Assembly: GCA_963971305.1 (NCBI GenBank) | Contig: OZ020303.1 | Span: 34,522,106-34,586,105, forward strand | From: Arcuatula senhousia | Taxonomy: Eukaryota > Mollusca > Bivalvia > Mytilida > Mytilidae | Length of the DNA: 64,000 bases | Reading direction: 5' to 3' | In this document: positions 1-55,086 of the stretch, one piece after another | Numbering within the stretch: position 1 is the stretch's first letter | How the letters are laid out: every line of letters begins with the position of its first letter | Notes under the pieces: model-generated | Databases searched by the model: none | Told to the model about the DNA's origin: nothing | What the model saw: only the letters and a program-made list of their open reading frames with translations | Position numbers and translations under genes: made by a program

Positions 1-340
1 TTTTCACATGGATGACCACTTACAGAAGAAGGGTTAGAGTCTATACCTGTTTACTGACAAGTACCACATCATCTTAAGAGCAATCGTAAGGTGCACCTAG
101 AGATGCTTAGCAAGATGCATGCTTCAGATGCTGGCTATGACTTCTTTTTGCATGGATTGAGCACTTTAAATTTTGAAAAGTTAAATTTCCACTTAGTGAC
201 AATAATGGGCAACGAGGTGAGCTTCATAATCAATATATTACCTATGTTTAAGATATTTTAGTACTAGTACATGTATATTTACATGTTCATGCACAATAAA
301 ATGAACATATTTTTACATATTTACTTTTAAAATCTATATT
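1..340 (+). repeat. 3' part of a 'TATGCCC...GGGGC' dispersed repeat, cut by the window start
   Basis: The text 'cacatggatgaccacttac' and the later 'cttagtg(a/g)caataatg...aacgaggtg' match the inner part of the repeat at 25136-25895. Only the second half is present because the window begins inside it. It lies in the ELP3 intron upstream of the first visible exon. Confidence 0.6.
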
Positions 341-388
341 TCTTAAGGAAATGCTGTGATTTCTAAGTGTTTCAGGATTTTTTTTCAG

Positions 389-21372
<20,984 letters not shown>

Positions 21373-22010
21373 ATAAGTAACGACAGAAGACAAAAATGTT
21401 AAGAAAAGTTTGCAGGACATCATTGAATTCACTCAATATGTGTAATCTATTCAGAATATGAAGGATTGTTTAAGATCTGCATCTAAAAAAACAATGATCT
21501 CTAGATATTTTAGTAAAGGTTCGCCCTTTAAAGTGACTCATTTACTTTGCTTATTTATGATTCATGTATACATTATATGAAAATATTTGTTATTACCTGC
21601 AATGTGTTGCCAAAGCTACATGTTCAGGTTATCTTGGCTTTATACATTATCTTGTTTATGTTCGCCACAAAATTTTCTGTTCCATCAACTACATGCTTCA
21701 GTGTATTGATATTTGGCATGTAGCTCCACCCTATAGTACTATATGGTGTAAAGCAATTGTATGCCATAACTTATAATTATCTACTTCCTGTTCAGTGATT
21801 ATTTTAAGACACAGGCAACTTACATCTCCCATGGACGACTGTTATTTTTGTTTTATCAAATGATAACCCTTATTATTGCTAATAATTTATGTCTTTCAGA
21901 AAGATTTATTGATTAAAATATTATAACAATGCAATGTTGAGTTGTTGTTTCAGTGAATAAGATGCTTTTGCTCCTGTCAAACTCAGCTATGAAATAAAAA
22001 AAGTCTTGTT
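21373..22010 (+). other. ELP3 3' UTR region with poly(A) signal
   Basis: AT-rich sequence follows the ELP3 stop. An AATAAA hexamer lies at 21993-21998 in 'ctatgaaataaaaaaag' and is a plausible poly(A) signal. A decayed copy of the 168-bp repeat unit (21590-21770) sits inside this stretch, so the UTR may end earlier or include it. No direct transcript evidence. Confidence 0.4.
21590..21770 (+). repeat. Diverged single copy of the 168-bp-unit repeat
   Basis: 'ttacctgcaatgtgttgcca', then 'caactacatgcttcagt', 'gatatttggcatgtagctcc' and 'gtactatatggtgtaaagca' follow the head and unit of the array at 3173-4297. It is old and single-unit, within the ELP3 3' region. Confidence 0.65.
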
Positions 22011-22969
22011 GTGATGGTTATGTTTAAAATACCATTAAAGTCAAAATCTAGGATGTCCACATATCAATTAACAAATGCTAATATTTTCTTCATAATAATA
22101 GATTTTAAAACAATATGTTGTGCATATCTTAAATTCTATGTATATTTTATCACACTATTCTTATTTTTGTCTAAATAATTATGAAATTGATTTTTTGGGA
22201 ATCATACATTTCATGCAAAAGCATTGCATAGCTTTGATTGAAATATTTTTCATGTGAAAATTTATGCTAATGAATCAATATTGATCATATTGTAATGTAG
22301 TGCTCCCAATTTCAGATTTTCAGAACCATTTGTAAATGAAGAAATATTTGAAATTGAAGTTAGGTGTGCCTGATTTTTATTCTCCAAGAGGAACAAATTT
22401 TGGAATTTTTCTTTACTTACGAACATTATAAAAATTCTAAAACTGGGAACACCTCAGTATAATCAATATTGACACATAAGCATAAAATTTGGCACATAAC
22501 AGGGTTTTATGGTAGCTGTAGAATTATTTTAGAAAGTGTAATTTCAAGAAGAAAACTTTCATCCAAATCTTTATTTTCCTAAGCATTTTAAAAGTAAGTA
22601 ATGCTCTATTAAAAAGATATCGCAAAAAGAATATGTGTCAAATTTTAAGCACATAAATGGCAGCTCTGATTGTTTTAAAGTTTTACAAATCTCTTCCAAA
22701 GTTGTATGACAACTCGTTATAGGAGTTACAATATTTCCTCCTAATTGTCAAAATTGCCCTTTTTTTTCAGTTTTGCACTTTAACTTAAAAATCATAAGTG
22801 ATAGAGAAAAGATCAGCATTGTGAAATTGTTCAGCTCCTTGGTTGTACTGAATCATTTTTTATAAGACCACAAAATTTTGTGACTGTATTATGCAATGGT
22901 GATATTGTTATTGTTGTTGTCTGCGTCATTGTCTGTGAAAAATTTGGTTTTTGTCTCAGTCGCAGGTAG

Positions 22970-23740
22970 TACTTTCTGGTGGCATCGGCGTAAACTTTTT
23001 TGTAAGACTTTTGTGGACAATGAAGTGCATGAAAAGTATAGCTAGGATTCTGATATTGGGTATACACACAGTTTAGGTTATGATCTATGCAACTGTCACC
23101 ATGCTGTGTGACCCTGACCACATTATGACACTCGATTAAGTCTGTAAACTTAAGTCTTTTTTCAGGCCGTTAACTTTTTTGTAAGACTTTTGTGGACAAT
23201 GACAGTTGAGGTTATTGTCTATGCAACTATCACCAATACGTATGACCTTGACCCCATTTTCATGCTCCAGTGACTCTGTGAACTGTTTTTTTCGGCTGTA
23301 AACTTTTTTGTAAGACTTCTGTTGACAATGATTAGCTTGAAAAGAATAATAGCTAGGCATCTGATATTTGGTTTACAGACAGTTGAGGTTATGGTCTCCC
23401 CAACTGTCACCATGCTGTGTGATCCTGACCCCATTTTCACGCTCCAGTGACTTTGTGAACTTAGGTCTTTTTTCAGGGTGAAAACTTTTTGTAATACTTT
23501 TGTGAACAATGAATTGCTTGAAAGGTATAATAGCTAGGCATTTGATATTGGGTATACAGACAGGTGAGGTTATGGTCTATGTCACCATGCCATATGACCC
23601 TGACTCCATTTATGCTCCAGTGACACTGTGAACTTGGGTCTTTTTTCAGGCTGAAAACTCTTTGTAATACTTGTGTGGACAATGAATTGCTTGAAAGTAT
23701 AATAGCTAGGCTGATATCGGGTATACAGACACTTTTTGTA
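22970..23740 (+). repeat. Tandem array, five units of ~178 bp
   Basis: 'acttttttgtaagacttttg' plus 'tggacaatga' recurs near 22995, 23173, 23303, 23484 and 23656 (one unit is about 50 bp shorter). Units share 'tagctaggcatctgatattg' and 'ggtatacagaca'. The long antisense open frames here are products of the repeat, not genes. Confidence 0.75.
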
Positions 23741-24040
23741 TTAAAATCAAGAAATGAAAGCCAAAGTTGATTTATATTATGGTGCTGGCAGGCGAGACAT
23801 ACTTTTAGTGGCCACACTTGTTTGTGCATTAACTTTACCGGTAGTCGTATTTGACTGATTGTTATATTTTTAATACGACAACAAGATTTTTGGGATCATA
23901 TATGTCATTTATGGGTATTTATTTTGGCAATTCCATGGAATCACACTCCTTAGGGTCTCTAGTTACTTTTTCTTGTGTGTACAAACACATGAACAAAAAT
24001 TTCACCCAAGTTTTAGCTAAACAAATTAACATTCAATCTT

Positions 24041-24900
24041 ATAGCAGTTAATCACCCCTGAGTTTTCACTCAATAATAGACCATTCTACATTTAAAAGTT
24101 AATCACTACATGTAGCAACTTCAATGAACACCAGGTGCGCCACTGTGCTGGGTAAATGTTTAGTATATTTTATACTGGTACCGGAAGGAGCAATGTAAAC
24201 AAATATTTTTCGTAACCCAGTTTTGAGAATTGTTACTCAGCACAGTGGCGCACCTAGTGTTTATTGAAGATGCTACTACATGATGGCACATTCTATCCCA
24301 GTTAGTCACCCCTTAGTCATAACAGTTAGTCACCCCTGAGTTTTCACTAAATATGGAACATTCTATCTCATAAAAGTTTGTCACCCCTGAGTTTTCATTC
24401 AATAATGGAACATTCCATCTAATATCTCATAACACTTAATCACCACATTGAGTTTTCATACAATTATGGAACATTCCATCTCTTAACAGTTGATCACCCT
24501 GAGTTTTCATTCAATAATGGAACATTCCATCTCATAGCAGTTGATCACCATTGAGTATTTACTCAATAATGGAACATTCCATCTCATAACAGTTGATCAA
24601 ACCTGAGTTTTCATTCAATAATGGAACATTCCATCTCATAACAGTTGATCACCCCTGAGTTTTTACTCAATAATGGAACATTCTATCTCATAAATGTTAA
24701 TCAACCCAAGTTTTCATTCAAAATCATTCAATAATGGACCATTCTAAATTTAAACAGTTAATCAACCAATAGTTTTCATGGAACTGTCTATCTTATAACA
24801 ACTTATCTTCCCCAAATTTGCACTAAATAACTGAACATTTTATCTCATAATCGCCCCTGAATTTAAACTTCATAATTTCATATCACTTAATCATCCCTGT
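24041..24900 (+). repeat. Tandem array of a ~61-bp unit
   Basis: Units read 'gagttttcattcaataatgg', 'aacattccatctcataacag', 'ttgatcacccct'. About a dozen copies are visible, cleanest at 24300-24690 and decaying after 24700. An inverted-repeat element (24106-24283) interrupts it. Confidence 0.8.
24106..24283. mobile_element. Inverted-repeat element inside the 61-bp array
   Basis: The left arm 'caacttcaatgaacaccagg' then 'tgcgccactgtgctg' and the complement of the right arm 'cagcacagtggcgcacctag' then 'tgtttattgaag' pair over about 45 bp, including imperfect outer 'actacatgtag'. It is flanked on both sides by array units. Confidence 0.6.
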
Positions 24901-25135
24901 GTTTTGCTCAATAAATTTAAACAGTTTTTTAACCCCGACTATAAGGGAACATTCTTCATTATTAACAGTTAATCCTTCCTGAATGGAACATTCTTAATTC
25001 TACATTGATAAACAGTTATTTATCCCCAAGGTTTTACCAAAGAATAGAACACTGTAGGCTTTATTCAAACATGTATTGTGGATTAAGTTTTTGGATCTAT
25101 CGGACATATATACTGCCTGTTTGTTGAAAACTATA

Positions 25136-25895
25136 TTTTTATGCCCTGCCTACGAAAGTAGAGGGGCATATAGTGTTCAGGTCCATTCATCTGTCCGTCC
25201 ATCCTAAATCCACAAATTCCCCCTTATTGACAAGTGCCACATCAATCATATTGGCATGATAGCTGCACCTAGTGATTCTAAGCACTTTGGATGGTGGATG
25301 TGAACTGTATTTTCCACATGGATGACCACTTAAAGAAGAATGGTTAAAGTCCTTTCCCACTTACTTTAAAGTTTAAACAAACCATATTGGTATGGTAGGT
25401 GCACATAGTGATGCTTAGCACAATGCATGCTCCAGATGTTGGCTGTGACTTATATTTTCTGCATGAACAAAGTCCATGCCTGCTTACTGACAAGTGCCAC
25501 AGCAACCATATTTGTATTTGCACCTGGTGATGCTATACACAATGCATGCTTTGGATACCGTCTATGACCTATAATTTTTGCAGGGATGACCAGTTACAGA
25601 AGCATGGTTTAAGTACAATCCTGTTAACAGGCAAGTACGACATATACCAATGGTATGATAGGTGCATCTAGGGATGCTTAGCAAGATACATGGTTCAAAT
25701 GCTGGCTGTGACCTTCTTTTTCTGCATGAATGAGCTTTTAAAGTTTTTGAAAAGTTCAAATCATCTCCCACTTAGTGGCAATAATGTCTAATAGTGACTA
25801 TAATGCATAACGAGGTGCACTTCTTATTGATAGATTACCTAGCTGTTTGATAAATATTAAGGCGGGGCACCATGTCTGTTTGACACATTTTCTTG
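25136..25895 (+). repeat. 'TATGCCC...GGGGC' dispersed repeat
   Basis: The head is 'tatgccctgcctacgaaagt' with 'ctgtccgtccatcc'. Four diverged inner segments contain 'acaagtgccac' and 'gcacctagtgatgct'. The tail is 'aaggcggggcaccatg'. A truncated copy of the inner part opens the window at 1-340. Confidence 0.65.
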
Positions 25896-28800
25896 TTTGG
25901 TTACACTTTTGATTTGCTCACAACTCAGCTAGGTTGCTGATATTTGGTAAGTTTGTTAATGTGGATGTAACATATTATGGTATGTGATACTGGATCCTTC
26001 AGACATCTACTTCCAGTTTGCCACAATTTTGAATTTTATGCATTGCATAGTTGTAAAAGCATGGGTTTCACTAGAGAACATTGAATCACAGATTTACTTG
26101 TTTGTTTTGTTTGGCAGATTGGAGTCTTGGTGAGTCATGGTTGGAACAGACATTTTCTGAATAGTTTTCAACTATTTTAAAGCAACTACTTTAATATCTA
26201 ACAATTATTAACTATTGATCTATTTGGCATTGATTTTAGGTGAACAAGGTCACTATGGGACCCCACCCTGATGCTGTATACCAAAATACCAAATATCAAG
26301 TGGCTGGCATTTGTAAATGCTAAAAAAATTAATACAAAAATTTATTACACGCCCAGCCTGCCATCCACCTGACATGCACCATTTTTTAACCCATATTTTT
26401 CACTCTGTGAAATCCAGCCAAAAATCAAGGTCACAAGTTTTTCCAAGGTGGGGACCCATGCTCCTGTAACAAAAGTGTTTTTATAAATTGGAGCTGTTTA
26501 TTGTGTTTTTTCCATTGAGTGCACATTATAGTAAGCTCCAAAAATAATAAACAAATGTAAATATTTCTATAAATTTTATTGAATAGAAATTATTATTCTC
26601 CATAGACAATTTGTTTAATGGCTAACTGCCAATGAAATAATACAGAACATGATCCAAGACTAGATGTCTATAAATAAAACATGAAGCACTAACCAATCAC
26701 ATGAAGACAACAAAACAGGTACTGAGATACTATAAATAGACTCGACGTTACTATAAATAGACTCCACTTACATTTTTTTTTCATGTGTTTGCATTTCAAA
26801 ATTTAGATGAATAATTTACTAAAAATTAAATCTTTTTGGAAGAATACTGTCTTTTGAATATGAACTTATTATTTACAGCAGCTTAAAATTTGATTCACTA
26901 AATGCATGCATAACTTAATGTTTTTGCATAAAATTAGAGTTTCCTGAATATTTTTGAATAATTTTATCAAATGAGACTTAAAATTGTAAATGTGTAAATA
27001 TAAATAATGTATTATGCTACTACTGATAAGATTCACACTAATTCTACTTTTGAATTATTATTATGTTTCAAGTAATAATCATTATAATAATCATTATTAC
27101 TTTAATATATTCTTCAACTTTAAAAATTGTCCAGCGAAAAGATCTATAAGATCAAAATATAAAGAGATTCATACAAACAGTATAAAATTGATACCTAAAG
27201 CAATGTGATATGTTAATTATTGCACAATTGTCTTTTTTTATTATTGCTTAATTTTTTGCATATTTTATGATAAATGAATGGAATGAATTGTAAATATAAT
27301 TGTGTTCCTGTACAAATAGTTTCTTCATTTCCAATTTTACCAGAATTATGACTTCAACCCAAATCACTTAATCAAGATTTTTTTTATTATTATTTTAATT
27401 TATTTTAACAGTTAATTTATACCAATAATAAATTAAAATAGTCAACCAGAAAAATTTAATCAAAAACATGTCTGTTTAAAGTAAACTGCAATTAAAAAAT
27501 TTCATTTGGAGAAAAAATCTTCACATTTTACACAATCTGTACAATGCTATCCATTCAACTGAAAGGGTGAAACAAACTTAGTTATGATTGGATGATTGAT
27601 GAATGATATCTAAACTATCATATGATTGGATGATTCAAATGTGAGGTAACAAAAGAGACAATAAAAATTGAGACATGAATTAACAAATCTAATCCTGAAA
27701 TAAATGCAATAACTAAACAAACTTAACTATCAACTCAATAAAATATTCTTAGCACCAATTAACATTTGAATTATTTATATTAGTGGGAATTTCATCCTCT
27801 TCATAACCTATGTTATTCTTTAACATACCGTAAACTTAATATAAATTTCGACATCAGATCCAACAAAACAGAGCAAATATCTATCTTAATTATTTTATAA
27901 AATGAGATGTTTTTCTTCTATTATTTGTATAATTGTAATTCCTTTCTAATCTGAGTTAAAAAAAAAAAAAACACAATGTAAAATTCAAGCTTGCTTTGAT
28001 GAAACGGCATCCGTGATAAGCATAGCTGTTAACAAAGTAAATTTTATCTTTTTAATTTTTGTAATGTTAATTTACTAGATAAAACCTTAACCAAACAAAG
28101 ACACACAAACAAAACAAGAAGCAATCCACAATACAGAAATTCCCACAATAGTTAACAGAAAATATACAACACATAGACATATACAATATTATGGCCAATC
28201 TCTGAAAAATATTTCTCTTTTATAAAGACATTTTGGCAACATTAAATGGCATATTTAATAAATATGATCTTTTATATTATCTCTAAAGTGATATATGTTA
28301 GCCTCCTTAATAATAATAATAATAATAATAATAAATACAAATAAATATCAAAATTACATAAAATATAGCACAAATTGTGATGTGTAAAAATGTCCCTCCA
28401 TCACTATTGTACTTAGTATAAATAAGTTATTGCCTGATCAAGGAATTGCTTTCATAAGAATGTGGTAGTTTTGTAAAATTCTTTTATATTTTTGTCATTC
28501 TCTTAGCATTTATTTGAATAAGTTACTTGATTATTGCTATGTGAAAGAAAAATTGACAACAAACTGAAACTATGAATTTTGAAAATATACATGTATATTG
28601 AAAACTGACAAGATGTGACATTCATTTACAATATACTAGTATATTTGAAACTGACAAGATGCAACAGACATTTACAATATACTAGTAATTTATGTGAACG
28701 TTATTCAAATTGGATGACTATCAAAATGCATGTATCACAAGATTAAAGCTAGATGTAGATAGGTGTACATCAATTTTGTGTTGAATTGTTCATAAAAACA

Positions 28801-29017
28801 CTATTTTCCCTAGATTTTGTTTTAAATATTTACATTACAATATAAACATTGGACATAATAAATAAGTATAAAAATATTTGTTATATGAAAATTCTAGCAC
28901 TTTGATAAGATTACAGAGGCTAACATAAAGCACAATTCATTGGTGGACAATCACCGGATCACAGAATGACGAGGTATAATTCTCATGTCTTGGTCCCGCT
29001 CACATCAACAGCCTTTA
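25896..29017. other. AT-rich gene-free stretch, includes the ZSWIM 3' UTR
   Basis: No exon seen. The part nearest 29017 should be ZSWIM 3' UTR (minus strand). Several TTTATT hexamers (AATAAA on the minus strand) occur, but none can be chosen. There is a 20-bp duplication with 'actataaatagactc' near 26728-26768, an (AAT)n run at 28310-28335, and a 63-bp direct duplication near 28585-28690. Confidence 0.5.
28310..28336. repeat. (AAT)n microsatellite
   Basis: About nine AAT units in a row in AT-rich DNA downstream of the ZSWIM stop codon. Confidence 0.85.
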
Positions 29018-53094
<24,077 letters not shown>

Positions 53095-53200
53095 GAGGAA
53101 ACATCTGATAAAATTGATAGATCATACATGCGCATGCGCATTGTGATTTACGCTTGCGTATCTTTTACTATCACTTTTAATGTGCGTTTCCGGGGCCCCT
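53095..53200 (-). promoter_or_regulatory. ZSWIM promoter with NRF1-type and ETS-type sites
   Basis: The perfect palindrome TGCGCATGCGCA (53129-53140) matches the NRF1 consensus and lies 35 bp upstream of the ATG. TTTCCGG near 53187-53193 (CCGGAAA on the minus strand) matches an ETS core. The block is richer in CG dinucleotides than the surrounding DNA, as in animal housekeeping-type promoters. The transcription start is not determined. Confidence 0.6.
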
Positions 53201-54169
53201 TGACAATCTAATAATAAAGCAATCATTCATGAATGAAATGTCAATAGGCCCGGTAACATGTAGATAACAGAAAAGTAAACAATCAATGAAAACATGTGGC
53301 ACACGTGTTTGATTAAACATTTTCAACAATGTCATAATTTATAGGAATTACATACAATCTCTAATTCCTTGTGACAATGTCATAATAAATTTCTACAATT
53401 GTAGAAAAAATGTATACTTAGTTGCAGTATCTTGTTTCTATCAATAGTTGGGGTACTATTTTGGGAATGTACATATAGGTCTGCAGATCGGGCTCCTTAT
53501 TTTTTATATTCTCGATCCCCACCCCAATTATTAAAATAAGATAAGATAAGATAACGCCTGTGATTAATACAGTATTACAGTGCTGCTGATTTCGAAATGG
53601 CCATGCAGCTCATTTGTCGGAATGTACAGGTCTATGTCAAAACCAGGGATACAGTGACATATGGTTAAAGTTTAGTTAATTGCAGTTGGAGCTAACAATA
53701 GCATAGACCTGTATGTATACATGCAGGTCTTTGACAATACGAATACCAACATTTTTATTCCAATTTAGGTCCCACAAGGGGCAATTAAATGACAACAAAA
53801 ATACAATATGATTCAGGGGGCTGCTCCAAGTATTTTAGGGTACAAATGTGCGGACCAGAATTTTTTTACCTATCCCATTCATATATATGCCCGCTAAAAT
53901 AAAGAGACTCATTCAAATATTCTAATGCATATATGTGACCTATTCATAAAGGCTGCTGCAATTTCATGAAAATAATTAAAATTGACAAATTTTATTGAAA
54001 TTCTATTAAGATCAAATATAAAAGTATATATAAAAAAATCATCTCGTCTCTATACACGTGGAAATATTATAGAGTGAGGATGAACATTTTTATATACACG
54101 TTATTCATAATAAAATAAAATCCTGGACCCAAACGCCTGTGATTTTAAATATTATAGTAAAATTTACAA

Positions 54170-54534
54170 AAATACATATACAGTTAGGCCGTCATGAGGA
54201 GGCAAAGCTTTGATGCTGGGTCTCAATCTTTTTCGGCACACCTGGCTTTCATTTGATAATTCAATTGCTCAGGATATTTGAGTAGGGTTAAGTGACATAC
54301 AAAAACCTGCCCTGAAATTTCGAAGAAGATCCAACAAACCATGTAGGAGTTATTGCCCTTTTCTGCATTTTTTTCCCCAAATCTTGCACGTATTGCCACG
54401 TATTAAGCTCAATATCTTGGAAACTATAAAGGATATTTGCAAAATTCAAATTGCACATGGTTAGGCACATAAAGATTTACATAATCTGTAACAGGGTCAA
54501 AGTCGTAGGTTCATTCCTTTTAGGAGTTATTCTC
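54170..54534 (+). repeat. Diverged 'AGCTCACCTG'-family copy, left part
   Basis: Contains 'taggagttattgccctt', 'aatatcttggaaactataaa' and 'ccttttaggagttattctcc', the phrasing of the 490-bp unit. It is cut at 54534 by the Penelope-like insertion and continues at 60711 with 'gtcaaaattgaccatttttg'. Confidence 0.65.
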
Positions 54535-54542
54535 CTTAGAAC
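54535..54542. repeat. Target-site duplication, left copy (CTTAGAAC)
   Basis: The 8-bp CTTAGAAC directly precedes the left terminus CACAGGCGCTCGGG and recurs at 60703-60710 directly after the right terminus. A single copy gives the spacing expected from intact 490-bp units elsewhere in the window. Confidence 0.88.
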
Positions 54543-54865
54543 CACAGGCGCTCGGGTACCATCATTGTTTTTCGTTATTGTCAATAAAAATACTAATTTC
54601 CCTTTATTTACCCCTTCTAGTAACATTCTTTGCGCAGAATCAATGAAAATTCACTTTATTTCCACCTTTTGACATTTTCCAGAAATCACTCTATATATAA
54701 TAGTTGATATTAATGTGTCTAAAAATAGCACAAAACATTCAAACTAATTAAGTGTGGATCTGTTTACAAAAAACAGATACAATTACAAAGTGAATATAAT
54801 CAATGTCTAGAAATGTAATTAAACACACTAATGTGTAATAAATTGAATAATATATTTAAATAATT

Positions 54866-54905
54866 GTGGCAATATTTCGAAATCACAAGATTTCTTCATC
54901 AGGCC
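54866..54905 (-). ncRNA. Hammerhead-ribozyme-like core in the left copy's 3' UTR
   Basis: Exact inverted copy of the motif at 60431-60475: TCATCAG at 54896-54902 and TTTC at 54875-54878 are the complements of CTGATGA and GAAA. Same reservation about helix III. Confidence 0.5.
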
Positions 54906-55086
54906 ATTGATTGGAATTTTCTTAGTCAGAATACGTCTTTTAAAACAAACTTTGAGCACGTGTGTGTTTTAGTGCTACATTCCAATAGGAGCATAAAAAT
55001 ATTTAAGAGTTAGAAAAATGATTAAGTAAAAAAACACTGTAAAAATGAACTAAACAAACATTGAACATGGTGAAATATTCAAAATA

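Noticed and set aside
22831..23829. Overlapping antisense open frames of 74-118 residues
   Set aside because: They arise from the ~178-bp tandem repeat and change frame from unit to unit. No family resemblance and no splice context.
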